Source of the DNA: Pollenia angustigena
Lineage: Eukaryota; Arthropoda; Insecta; Diptera; Polleniidae
DNA length: 64,000 nt
Reading direction: 5' to 3'
Assembly: GCA_930367215.1 (NCBI GenBank)
Contig: OV884056.1
Location: forward strand, 196,085,310-196,149,309
Each line of letters starts with the position of its first letter. Within the stretch, counting starts at the first letter, position 1. Shown one piece after another: positions 1-10,905 of this stretch. The notes under the pieces are model-generated. The model was not told the DNA's origin. It did no database searches and saw nothing but the letters and a program-made list of their open reading frames with translations. The position numbers and the translations under genes were made by a program.

Positions 1-1290
1 AATTCAAAAAGTAATAGTAAATGAACAAAAAAAATTCCAAAAAGCCCTCTTAGATTGTCATTTACTCAGGACCTTGCATGTTTAATTTTGTTTCTAGATC
101 CATTACTTACAAACAACAAAAAAGTTCCAAAATGCGCTTTTACAGATTCTCATTCACTCAGGACATTGCATGATGAATTTTATGTTTCTAGGTCCAATAA
201 CAACGGAAATTCAAAGAGTACCAGTTAAAGAACAAAAAAGTACCAAAAAGCCCTCTTACAGATTCTCATTCACTCAGGAGCTTGCATGTTTAATTTTATC
301 TTTCTAGGTCCAATACCAATGGAAATTCAAAAAGTACCAGTCAAAGAATAAAAAAGAACAAAAAGTTCCCTCTTATATATTTTCATCCACCCAGGACAGT
401 GCATCTTAAATTTTATGTTTATAGGTCCAATACTTACGGAAATTAAAAAAGTACCAGTTTAAGAACTTAAAAGTACCAATAAGCGCTTTTTGAGATTCTT
501 ATTCACTCAGGACCTTGCATGTTTAATTTTATATTTCTAGGTCCATTACTTACGGAAATTAAAAAAGTACCAGCTAAAGAAAAAAAAGTACCAAAATGCG
601 CTTTTACAGATTCTCATTCACTCAAGACCTTGCATGTTTAATTTTATGTTTCTAGGTCCAATACTAACGGAGATTCAAAAAGGACCATTTAAAGACAAAA
701 AAGTACCAAAATGTTCTCTCATAGATTCTCATCCACTCAGGACATAACATGTTGAATTTTATGTTTCTAGGTCCAATAATAACGGAAATTCAAAAACTAC
801 CAGTTAAAGAACAAAAAAGTACCAAAAAACCCTCTTACAGATTCTCATTCATTCAGGAGCTTGCATGTTTAATTTTATCTTTCTAGGTTCAATTCCAATG
901 GAAATTCATAAAGTAACAGTCAAAAAATAAAAAAGAACAAAAAGTTCACTCTTATATATTTTCATCCACCCAGGACATTGCATCTTAAATTTCATGTTTC
1001 TAGGTCCAATACTAACGGCTATTCAAAAAGTACCAGTTTAAGAACTAAAAAGTACCAATAAGCGCTTTTTGAGATTCTCATTCACTCAGGACCATGCAGG
1101 TTTAATTTTATGTTCATAAGACCAATATTAGCGAAAATTTTAAAAAAGTACCAGTTAAAAAACCAAAAAGTACCAAAAAGATCTCTCATACAGATTGTCA
1201 TTCACTCAAGTCCTTCCATGTTTAATTTTATGTTTTTAGGTCCAATACTAACGGAAATTCAAAAAGTACCAGTTGTTGGTCCAAAAAGCT
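1..1290. repeat. Degenerate ~116-bp tandem repeat with five-unit higher-order period
   Basis: About 11 units, each holding the landmarks CTCAGGACCTTGCATG, TTTCTAGGTCCAATA and AAAAAGTACCAG. The TTTCTAGGTCC landmark recurs near 100, 185, 301, 417, 535, 650, 765, 880, 996, 1110 and 1231. The array runs off the window's left edge. Unit variants recur about 579 bp apart (for example units at ~252-510 and ~831-1087), which implies a five-unit higher-order repeat. The small open frame at 1110-1292 lies in the repeat and is not a gene. Confidence 0.9.
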
Positions 1291-1800
1291 AAAGAAAAGT
1301 ATAAAATTTCACGTATTTCCTTTTTTTGGTACTATTTGTTCCTCCCATTAAAGTGTCAAAAATTTCAGTACTGTAGTGGGAGCCTATAATTTGGTACGAA
1401 TATGTCAATGAATGGAGAAAAATGGTTTTGTAAAAAAAGTACCAAAAAAATCACGATTTTCACCCCTAAAATGTTCGAATTTCGAAAAAGTACCAAATCT
1501 ATATTCGTATTTTTTGATCACTTTCGAATGTGGTATAAATTTTGTTTCTATGTTTATTGGTTCTAAAGATAGATGTGGTTCAAATAAGTACCAAAATTTA
1601 GATTTTACCTGTTTACTCCCTAAAAGGGCCGAATTTCAAAAAAGTACCAGACACCTGTCCGCTAATTTTTGTAAAGAACAGCGATATGTATTACATTTTT
1701 TTGTATATCTTTTAGTTTTGAAATTTTCGAATTTTCCCGTTTTTACCCTTTTTTACCCCCTAAACTTTTGAATTTCCAAAAATCCCGTCTTAGTGGACCG
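1291..1800. repeat. GTACC-rich repeat tail adjoining the tandem array
   Basis: Continues the AAAAAGTACC theme of the array without a regular period. Positions ~1611-1665 (TTTACTCCC, GGGCCGAATTTC, ACACCTG) resemble the interior of the CACTC elements at 3888-3940 and, reversed, 16460-16515. The 119-residue open frame at 1412-1771 is low complexity and shows no domain I recognise. Confidence 0.5.
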
Positions 1801-2163
1801 ATTTGGTGAGTGACCAATCTCTCGTCCAAATTTCAAGTTTTTAGCTTCAGGCGTTTAGGCTGTGCGATGATGTTGATAACATTTAAAAAATTGAAAGAAA
1901 ACTGCATTACCAATACCAAAATAAAGTGTAAGTATGGCAACATGAATTTTGATATACACAGAGTTTTTTATGAGCCCCGGTTCCCAGAGAAAACGTAACG
2001 TAATTACAGGACCCGTATGAATGCGGTGCATACTAAAAACTGTTTTTTTTTAATTGTAGAAAGTTTTGGAGAAAAATATTGTATTTGGGTTTCCAAATTG
2101 TCGAAATGCACAAAAATCGATAAAAAAAAGTTAATAATTTTACGGTCCCCAACACATCGCCAT

Positions 2164-2166
<3 letters not shown>
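1801..2166. other. AT-rich stretch, nothing recognised
   Basis: No repeat pairing, domain or RNA gene seen. Short open frames only. Confidence 0.5.

Positions 2167-2212
<46 letters not shown>
2167..2212. repeat. (AT)n microsatellite
   Basis: About 23 uninterrupted AT units. Confidence 0.98.
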
Positions 2213-2216
<4 letters not shown>

Positions 2217-3619
2217 GTACTTATATTAACAAAACACTCTTCATATCACATATGTACATTTGTATATTTGTATATGCACAAATGTTTATACAAGAGTTTG
2301 TACACCATTAAAGACGTAAGTGCAAGTGGTGTGTGAGTGTGTACAAGTTTATGAATGGAAGTTGAGCCGAAAAGAGAACAGTTTCATTTATGTACAGGAA
2401 GAATAAGAGTTACTGAAACAACAAAATTGTACATTAGATATTCGCACACACACACACACACTAACAAATTTGTGTATTTGCAGTTGCAGTTGGTCCGTTT
2501 ATGAATAAAAAAAATGCTTTAAGCACTCACATAACATCCTGTATCCGTTATGAGGTCCAAACTTATATAAAACATATTCTATTCATATATGTAGAATTTT
2601 TAACTTTTTTTTTGTTTAGTCACTGCAGTTGTAATAAATGTTCACATCAAGTTTTTGATACAATTACAGGTGTGGTAATAAATATACCTTTATTATTACG
2701 ATAGCTGCAGGTTAAAGAACATATTAAAGTTAGTTCGATCGCAATTATGGATAGATAGAAACATTTTTAGTCACACATGACTTTAGATTTTTGTATACAA
2801 ACTTAAAAGTTTTCTTTGATTATCTAGGAAGAAATATTGTTTCGTTTTATTGAAGATAACCCAATAAGACCACAACACCGATATCTCAATATTTTGTCTC
2901 CTTAATGGCCTATGTAAAAGCTTATTTGATTAGTGACATTTGCGTTATGATATAAAAACGGATAACTTCTTTTAAACAGACAATACATATTATGGTTTCT
3001 TATACCATATTTTTGTCACCGTACCCATATTTTGGCTAAATGAGTTCGCCCTTATGTAACCACAACCCTAGTATAGTTGCCTGTGATCACATTATGCTTA
3101 TTTATATCATTTATATACATATTTAGCACAGCATGTTCCCAAAGTACAATAAGAAGAAGACATTATTATTGTTAAACTTTAAACATGCATATAAAAAATC
3201 ATTCACAATAAAATTGTACACGGTTATGGTCAAAGATTATAGTAAAAGACATGAAAGGGCTGTTTCAATCATAATATGGTTCCACCAAATCAACAGACCT
3301 TTATATTAATAAATTTTCTGCAACCATACTTAATGCGTTGCTTGTGCCATATCGCATTTTGCAACTGGGTGAAGACCACTATAAGTTGTCATTTTCTGTG
3401 TTTATCCTGCAATGCACAGAGGGACTTTATGAAGAAAAAAATTAAATAGTTCTGGATTTAGCAAGCGGATAATTCGATTGGATTAAAATTTAAGATGTTA
3501 ATTGAGTTAAAGTTTTCCACTAAAATTGTTAGTAAGTAGGCTTTTGATTGACTTTGATTATAGTACAAGGCTTTTAATGGAACTAAAACAGTTATTTTTT
3601 TTGATTTAGAATGTATACC
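2213..3619. other. AT-rich non-coding stretch
   Basis: Contains a (CA)n tract at 2445-2461 and otherwise no TE ends, domains or long frames that I can support. Possibly host single-copy non-coding DNA. Confidence 0.5.
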
Positions 3620-3621
3620 CA

Positions 3622-4649
3622 CACTCACAATATTCTGTACGTAAAATTAACTGAAATTGTTATATAAAATAAATGAAAATTCAGTTAAAAACCGGTCTAC
3701 TTATTTTTCATTTATTTTTAACAAAAAGTTCATTTAATTTTTATTGTCAAAAATTCAACACCATATTCCGTAAAATCAAATAAATGTTCAGTTATTTTGT
3801 AAAATGTTACTGTCAAAAAATTAACCCCAGTTTCAGTTAAAACAACTAAATATTCAGTTATTTTATTAAATTCAGTAATTTTCGTTTACTCCACAAAAGA
3901 GCCGAATTTCTAAAAAACACCAGAGAGACACCTGAGCGCTTGTTTTTCTTTTATTTAGTTAAGTTACCCTGTTACACACGTTTGTTTTACTTTTGTTGTA
4001 CTGACCAAGTTGTTTACAGAAGAACTCTCAATTATAAGACACCAACAGCATGACCGATTTGGATTCGCAATTATTTTACTTTTAAAATTTGATGTATTTA
4101 ACTAAATTATTTTAACAAATAGAAAATGGGAATTGCTTACACAAAACAAGCAATTCATTTTTTATAGATAAGTAAAAAATAATTTTTGGTAGTTAAACTA
4201 TATAAAATAACTGAATGTTCATTTGTTTTTACGGAATATGTAGTTAATTTTTTGACAGTTAATTTATATAAAATAACTGAATATTCCATTGTTTTTTACG
4301 GAATATGTAGTTAATTTTTTTACAGCTAATTTTTATAAAATAACTGAATTTTCATTTGTTTTTATGGAATTCGCGGTTGAATTTTTAACAGTAAAAATTA
4401 AATGAAATTTTCGTTACTTTAAATTACATTTTTATTTAATTTAACATAAAGAAGAATTCAACTCAATCAACGGACAATATTAACTGCAACTGAAAATCCG
4501 TATTAATATGCACTTAGTTTTTTGAATAACTGTTAGAATCAGCTAAAAATAAATTTTCTTGGAATTTTAAATGTTTATTTATTTAAAAATGACTGAACGG
4601 AATATTTCTTAAATAACTACAGTCCGTTAGTGTAATTATATTGTGAGTG
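3622..4649 (+). mobile_element. Non-autonomous DNA element, CACTC family, copy A
   Basis: Bounded by the inverted repeat CACTCACAATAT / ATATTGTGAGTG and a 2-bp CA duplication (3620-3621 and 4650-4651). Both flanks carry sub-terminal repeats of ~65-70 bp built on TTCAGTTATTTTATA, GACAGT and CCGTAAAA, arranged inverted around a central core (~3950-4150). The 2-bp duplication and CAC start fit CACTA/EnSpm-like elements, but no transposase is present and the superfamily is not settled. A reversed copy is at 13453-16833 and a 5'-eroded copy at ~49957-50724. Confidence 0.85.
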
Positions 4650-4727
4650 CATATTAAAAGGGACACATTAGGTTTCCAAAGTAGGAAACCTCGGGTATAA
4701 CAAAAATATATAAAAGTTTGCAACATA

Positions 4728-5659
4728 TTGGGTGATTTTTTAAGAACTATATGAAAGTTTAAAAAAAAACACATGAAATTCGGAAAATTGCATGAAATCT
4801 TCATTTGAGTCGATAATACGGTCCATATAATTTAATGTTTGAAGATTATTTCATGCAAATGTTGACCGTGACTGCGCCTCAAATGGTCCATCCGCTTAGT
4901 CCAATTTTGGCATACCCTTTCCAACATTTAGGCCGGTATCTCATGAATAAATGCTTCAATGTTGTCTTCCAATGCGTCAATTGAAGCGGGCATGTGTATA
5001 AACATGAGCTTTAACATAGCCCCACAAAAAAAAGTTTAAAGGCGTTAAATCGCACGATCAAGGTGGCCAATTTACCGGGCCCGAACGCGAAATAAAATGT
5101 GCACCGAACTCGCCTCTCAATAAGTCCATTGTAAAGCATGCTGTGTGGTATGTGGCACCGTCTTGTTGAAACCACATGTCATGCAAGTCAAGCTCTTGCA
5201 TTATGGGCAAAAAAAAGTTGGATATCATCTCACGTTGTTGAGTAACAGAGGCCCAATTGCTGCGAACGGCGACGAATCGCTAATTAATAGTCATCATTAA
5301 CACTGGCCGATACAGCTGCGATATTTTTTTCATTTCGCACTTTACGTAAGCGTGTTGGTGGTTTAATGACCAACAATGTAAATTTGGTAAGAAATTTAGT
5401 CACAATAGCCCGAATAGCCGCTTCAGTGGGACGATTAAACTGACCATAAAATGGAAGAAGCGCGCGATGAACTTTCTTAACAGAGCACGCATTTTAATAA
5501 TAAAATTCAATAATTTACAAGCGTTTTTCTTTTGAAAGACGATTCATGGTTAAATTATAGACCAGACTGAAGATGTTTGACAGTGAAACAAAACACGAAA
5601 CGTGCGTCAGCTGTTTAAACCAGTGTTGCCAAAAAGATAATATCTAAAAAATCACCCGA
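4728..5659 (-). mobile_element. Mariner-type transposon, internally deleted, copy 1
   Basis: Inverted ends GGGTGATTTTTTA / TAAAAAATCACCC, flanked by TA (4726-4727 and 5660-5661), as expected for Tc1/mariner. At 932 bp it is shorter than usual for a mariner (about 1.3 kb). The two ends of the transposase frame are present but the middle is missing. Confidence 0.9.
4832..5547 (-). pseudogene. Mariner-family transposase remnant
   Basis: Reading leftward from the ATG at 5547, the translation opens MNRLSKEKRL and soon contains VKKVHRALLPFYGQF, typical of the N-terminal DNA-binding region of this group. In-frame stops occur within the first 25 codons. Near 5250 the frame jumps from the N-terminal region (QQLGLCYS) to a much later part (NFFLP, MWFQQDGAT), so the first catalytic aspartate region is deleted. 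The downstream half contains the QQDGATYHTA region, then loses frame. It cannot make a transposase. The second copy at 42326 keeps part of what is missing here. Confidence 0.85.
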
Positions 5660-5670
5660 TACATATATTC

Positions 5671-5838
5671 AGCCATGTCGCAGAGTACAATTCCGTCCGG
5701 AATGATTCCGTTCGGAGTCGGAGAAAACATATTTGCTTATTGAGAGAAAGCATTTTTTGATAGTTTCTTGGCCTTTTGGATACAGAAAACTTCCATTTCC
5801 GTTTCCGAACGGAATTGTACTCTGTGGCAGGCATGGCT
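5671..5838. mobile_element. MITE, CAGAGTACAATTCCG family, copy 1
   Basis: Ends form an inverted repeat running from AGCCATG through CAGAGTACAATTCCG to its complement CGGAATTGTACTCTG and CATGGCT. A second copy with the same ends and partly similar middle lies at 49138-49363. The open frame at 5652-5834 merely reads through the TIRs. I could not fix the target duplication. Confidence 0.8.
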
Positions 5839-6489
5839 ATATGGCTGTCTTCAGATCGATTAGCCCATGTTGCCCTTTCTAAATTGTTTTAAATTACACA
5901 ATGTCGAAATAAAAACCATACGTTCTGGACAGTATAGATTCGATTGTCTTACCAACTATAAGTAAAACTCTATACTCAACTTGGTGATTTTTTTATGGGC
6001 CTCCAAAAGTTCTGAAAATCGGTGAGGCCTCAATAAAAGGTGACATTAGTTTTTGGCCAACAGCTAATTCAGACTTTGTGATACCGCTTAACTATCTACA
6101 TATATATGGCAATAATATAGCTTAGTGTTCGTCGAAGAAATTATGTTTAAATTTTTTGGCCAAAAAATAGCATTTTCGTGCACTTTTGTTGAAAAAAAAT
6201 AGTAAAAATATTTTTTCCCCTTTTTTATAAAAACTTTTTCCTAATTCTTCACTTACAATATTCGGCAAAGTGGAAAAACAGAATGTCTTTAAGCGTCGAC
6301 TTGTGTTCGCTCGCTTAAGTTGTCGATCGACATCGTGGGCCAGTCTGGTTATTTTTTTAAAGTAATAAACAAATCAATATGTGTAGAAAAAATTGTGAAA
6401 AAATCTTTTCTAATTAAAATGTTAAGAGCATATTAATTTCTAATATTGAAAAAATTAGTTTTTCTCAATTTTCAGCTAAGAAGTAAATT
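5839..6489. other. AT-rich stretch, nothing recognised
   Basis: No TIR pair or coding domain seen. Confidence 0.4.
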
Positions 6490-6733
6490 TATTGTACCCA
6501 CCACCACTAATGGTGAATAAGTATACTTACTTTGTCATTACGTGTGAAACTTTTTTAATATTCATCTAAAATATTATGAAGAATACTTAATTCTAATTCA
6601 ATTAAGCCATGTCTGTCTGTTTTTCTGTCTGTCTGTCCATATCTTTAAAACAAACTCATTTTCGAAAGACTCAAGCGAAAAGTAACATTTTGGTGCCAAA
6701 TTGTTTCTAGTTCTCCTAAGCCATTTGAGATTG
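6490..6733 (+). repeat. Dispersed repeat fragment with GTCTGTC run
   Basis: Contains GTACCCACCACCACTAATGG followed by a GTCTGTCTG run at ~6605-6640. From memory this combination resembles a repeat abundant in dipteran genomes. It ends where the CACGC element begins. No second copy of this exact segment is in the window. Confidence 0.4.
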
Positions 6734-7861
6734 CACGCAAAGAAAAATCATGGTTGAGGTAAACATATTCTAAGAGCAACATATTATGATAATAATTATG
6801 ATTGTAGTCACCATATTAAGATTATTATTGAATCACATTATGTCTAAATATACTCGTAATATGTCATCTTAATATTTATCCCTTAATCATTTGTTATTCT
6901 GTTAATCATACTAAGTTAAGAAGTAATCAAATTATTGTCATGTTAATCATAATATGCTAAGAAATTAATCATATTATTGTCATGTTAATCATAATAAGCT
7001 AAGAAGTAATCATATTATCATCATGGTAATCATAATAAATTTAGAAGCAATCATATTATGATACAGCACCTTTCATAGCTGTCATAAAAATACAAAATAA
7101 ATTAAAATATTTTTGCATCGATTTTTTATTTTGTGGCTTTTTACAATTTTTCTTAATATTATTAAAATAGCGGAGTTCAATATAAGGCTTGCAAAAGAGC
7201 AAATGAAAAATCTGTGGTTTTCATGGGCAACCGCGTGTGTCCATTATTTTGATTTTAAGATGTTGATGAAATATCGTAGCACTTTTATAAAATATAACGA
7301 AATCTCTGTGTGTTTTGTTGTTGGATTTTACAAAAAAACTATGATATTTTGCATTTGCACTATTACATCACTAATACTTGAATGAACTCCGCTAATATTT
7401 TAATTTTTTAATTTCTTTAGACTTATTTCTTTATGGAACTTTATCTTTTAATTGTTTAACCGCTCACAAATAAAAAAAACGACACAACTGCTTCAAAATT
7501 ATTATACAAATGGCGCTAACATAATACGATTAGAGTAAAAATAGTTTGATTGCATCTTTAACATAATATGATAAATGTATAGAAAGTTATCATGTTATGG
7601 CTATTAAATATCATGATATGGTTGTGAGAAATACAATATGTTTAGAAAGTTATCATAATTAAGTTGTTAGAAAAATAATTATTTTTCGGTCAACAATACT
7701 CAAATTCATAATTGCGATAAACATTGCTATGTTTACAGTAACTATAATATTGTTGATATTAAATAAAAATAACAATTATTTGTGTTCGACAACAATATAT
7801 TGTTACATTAAACATAGTGTTGTTGCCGTAACCATGCCCAACCATAGTTTTTCTCTGCGTG
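6734..7861 (+). mobile_element. DNA element, CACGC family, copy 1
   Basis: Ends are CACGCAAAGAAAAATCATGG and, inverted, CCATAGTTTTTCTCTGCGTG. It is flanked by a 2-bp TG (6732-6733 and 7862-7863). Near-identical over its whole length to 14766-15898, where the duplication is TA. The left half carries repeated AATCATATTAT / TCATAATA motifs. An internal inverted repeat AGCGGAGTTCA (7169-7179 and 7383-7393) encloses most of the only long frame. Length ~1.13 kb and no recognisable transposase: non-autonomous. Confidence 0.88.
7113..7385 (+). CDS. Uncharacterised 90-residue frame in CACGC element, copy 1
   Basis: Starts MHRFFILWLFTIFLN and is open for exactly the same 90 codons in the second copy at 15146-15418, with nine amino-acid differences by my count. 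The N-terminus is hydrophobic enough for a signal or membrane segment (residues ~3-15), and a second hydrophobic, cysteine-containing stretch lies near the C-terminus (residues ~66-88). No family recognised. Most of it sits between the internal AGCGGAGTTCA inverted repeats. Because the two copies are closely related, an open frame could persist by chance, so coding status is doubtful. Confidence 0.2.
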   Translation: MHRFFILWLFTIFLNIIKIAEFNIRLAKEQMKNLWFSWATACVHYFDFKMLMKYRSTFIKYNEISVCFVVGFYKKTMIFCICTITSLILE

Positions 7862-7863
7862 TG

Positions 7864-8828
7864 GAATCCAGCATAATCGATTTAGTAGTAAAGGAGCAGT
7901 GAACCCAAATTAGAACGAACTCGCTAAAAATTTAATATTTTTGTTACAAAAACTAAGCAGATTAAATTTTGTATAAATTCATTTAATACGACAATAAATC
8001 ATACTACCAAATCTTGTTCGAATCGGTGCATAATTAAACAAAGGACCTATACATTTTAATGTGCCTAAACCCTAAAATCATACCGTGAAATTACGTGAAG
8101 AGCGGTCCACAATTAACCATAGGCCCCATATTAAGCGTAATTTTAAGAGAGACTAATAGGCCTAAACTCGCAACGAATTACAAAACTGTAAGGTCAGTTT
8201 TAATTAATATTGGCTTATTATTAAATGTATCTATAAAGCTAAATAACGAAGTATTATTACTCTAGGTGAAGGGCATTAACGATTCGGCACAGCAGAAGCT
8301 TTTTTTGCTTGTTCTATTTTATTTAAAGAAAAATATGGTTAAATAACATTTTTCTATATTATTTATACTTCTTTGATAATTTACTTCATGTGACATATTT
8401 TTATCCAAACAATATTTGAAAATTATTATCAATACGGGCGCTAGTCTTTTTTAAAAAATTCATATTTTTATATTCAAACGGCTATTTTTGTATTCCTAAT
8501 ATTTGTGCTTTGGGAATCGCGAGTCCCGTAATTGGCAATGAAAATATTCCCAAAAAATCTTTTTGGGAAAAGTGGGATTTTTTTTTAATTTTAAAAGAAA
8601 TTTAACATGTTTTTTATGAAAATCTACATAACTTTAGTTTTAAAACTTTTCAAAAAAAATTTTTTGTCGTGCTTAATACGCAATTTTTATTCTTGAAAAA
8701 AAAACACTTCTTATTGGCTTAACAGTTTTATTTATTTAATATCTTAAGTTTTTCTAAAATCTTTAGAAGAAGTTTCCTGATGATCTGGCCTAAGCAACCA
8801 TTGAAATTCGCATAAGAATGGCTTATTC
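7864..8828. other. AT-rich stretch, nothing recognised
   Basis: No domain, TIR pair or tandem structure supported. Confidence 0.45.
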
Positions 8829-8944
8829 TACACTGATAGAAAAGGCGTCATAACGCTGATGTATTTTGCCGTCAGTACTTTGCTAAGTGTCTTCGTTTTT
8901 GACCCCATGAGACTTTTCATCATGGTGATGTCAATCTTAAACAA

Positions 8945-9998
8945 TATATCTTTTTATACATGTAATAAAAATGAAATAAGTGCAAATAAGTATATTATTG
9001 TCAATGGTCTTCAGCAAGGGACGGTTAATTCCCCGATTCTGTTCAATATATTTATATATGAGCTTATAGAAAAAATTGATAATATGGTTTTGCTGATAAC
9101 ATAATTGTTTTTCATGCTGACAATAAGATTGAAACAATTAATGATAATTTGCAAATATATTTCAATATAGTGAAAAAATATGCTAATGACTGGAATATGA
9201 AAATCAATGAAAAAAATGTGAGACAATACTCTTTCGTCCTCCAGTATCAGAATGTAATTATAATATCCGAACTAAATGGAAACACTTTAGCATAAAATCG
9301 GGTTCAAATATATGTATTCCAAATAAAAAAGTGGTTAAGTATTTAGGTATTTACCTTGACAACTTTTTATATTTTAATACTCATATAAATACACAGCTAA
9401 TTAAGGAGAAGAATGCTTTTTTTATGTACAAAAAACTATTTTACTAACGATATATTAGTCCAAGGGTGAAAATAATTTTATATAAATCCAAGTATGGTTT
9501 AACATTTCACCATTATATATAGAAAAATTCCGAATTTTTGAGAGAAAATGTTTGAGAGCATGCACTGCACTCTACAAATCACCTGAAAGTGGATATAGAA
9601 AATATATCTCCAACAAAAGGTTATACAACGAGGCAAAAATAAGCAGGATCGACAACTTCATTATTCATCTTATAAGAAATCATATTATTAAAAGTACTCA
9701 ATGCAGGGAAAATAACTTAATCCTGGCTCCATACTATGTTAATGAAGACTATATACGCCAAACACTTCAAAGTGGATATGTACCACCTGAGGCTTTTCTA
9801 TACCTCGACAACAAAGGATTTATCCAAAACGAAAACGGCATTCCTATATTCTACCATATATATAGAAGAGCCACTAACAAAACAATACAGTGTAAAGATC
9901 TTTCGAACGACAACAGTAGATTTGATAAAAGCATATATGCAGGGGATAAAAATATAGTTCCAAATATAAATAAAAAAAAATACTGGTGGCTTAACTAA
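8945..9998 (+). pseudogene. LINE reverse transcriptase remnant (Jockey-like)
   Basis: The frame enters in the palm domain with NGLQQGTVNSPILFNIF, a LINE RT motif. A frameshift near 9085 is followed by the catalytic box, which reads FADN instead of FADD. Then YANDWNMKINEK and, after another frameshift, KYLGIYLDNF and FNTHINTQL follow. Further stops lie near 9445 and 9520. The last 148 codons (9552-9998, starting MRACTALYKSPESGYRKYI) form an open C-terminal tail. Motif order and spacing fit Jockey-type LINEs; the exact clade is a judgement from memory. At least two frameshifts, stops and the altered catalytic aspartate make it inactive. Confidence 0.8.
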
Positions 9999-10296
9999 GA
10001 CCATTTTGCATCTTTTTTTATCTTTTGACTCTTATAACAATTTTAATCTTATTAAAATATAAAAGTAAGGTTTTTTATCAAAAACATTTTTTTCTTTACA
10101 TTAATTATACATATATATTAATCATATAAAGAAAAAAAAAATAATATTCAATTGGAAAATATGATATAAATTTATATATACATTGTACTCGAGACTATGT
10201 ATAATAATAATGCATCATTATGACTATTTGTTTATTTATAGTTTATAAGCATTAATAATTGGTTTAAATAAACTTTAATAAAAAAAAAAAAAAAAA
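8945..10296 (+). mobile_element. 5'-truncated non-LTR retrotransposon with poly(A) tail
   Basis: Reverse-transcriptase-like coding sequence is followed by a 3' UTR and a poly(A) run at ~10278-10296, the hallmark of a LINE insertion. The 5' part is missing. The left edge is approximate. It sits inside the CACTGATAG element and is therefore younger than it. Confidence 0.8.
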
Positions 10297-10905
10297 TTAC
10301 TTGGCCAAAGTGTCATCAGGATAAATGTGAAATAATGTCATCAATGGGATGGCGCATCGGCATCACAGAAATGACGAACATGTCCTCAGACCGATGACGC
10401 AGTAACATCGGAGAAGGGGCACATTAGCATTAATTTAATGACAGTTTGTCACTAAGTCAAAGTCATAGGAATTGACTTAAGTCAAAGTGAGAGAATAGTA
10501 TTATTTACTTACCCGTTACATTTTTTACGTTTTACGTTTGTTGAATTACAACCTTTGTTTACAGCAACACTCTCAATAATAAGACACCAGTACCATGCCC
10601 CATATGGTTTTCGTAATCATTCTACTTTAAAAATTTTATGTATTTAACTTAATAAATTAAAAAAATTGAATATAGGAATTTTTGCTTCTTATAATACATT
10701 GTTATCATGAAAATAATGCTAATAATATACAAAATGGGGCATCGAATTGATGTGACTATAGTCATAAAATAGATGACACGTAAAAAATGACACAACTGTA
10801 CGAAGACTCTAGTCATTGTCATTGATGACATTTGTAGTAACATTGATGTCACAATTCTGATGTAAGGGCATCATCAATACGAAGATGCATTTTTCTATCA
10901 GTGTA

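Larger units (their letters stand above)
8831..10903 (+). mobile_element. DNA element, CACTGATAG family, interrupted by a LINE
   Basis: Perfect inverted ends CACTGATAGAAAA / TTTTCTATCAGTG, flanked by TA (8829-8830 and 10904-10905). The element's own sequence is ~8831-8944 and ~10297-10903, with repeated GATGTCA / TGATGACA motifs. A retroelement occupies the middle. Positions ~10488-10690 match the core of the CACTC family (AATAAGACACCAG, TTTATGTATTTAACTTAAT) although the terminal repeats differ. Confidence 0.85.

Noticed and set aside
1110..1998. Frames at 1110, 1412 and 1810 as small genes
   Set aside because: They overlap the tandem repeat and its tail, have repeat-encoded composition and no domain.
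5652..5834. 60-residue minus-strand frame
   Set aside because: It reads through the inverted ends of a MITE; the matching frame at 49227-49466 has the same cause.
8831..10903. CACTGATAG element as a Tc1/mariner because of the TA flank
   Set aside because: The CAC-starting end and lack of any mariner coding sequence make a TA flank alone insufficient; superfamily left open.
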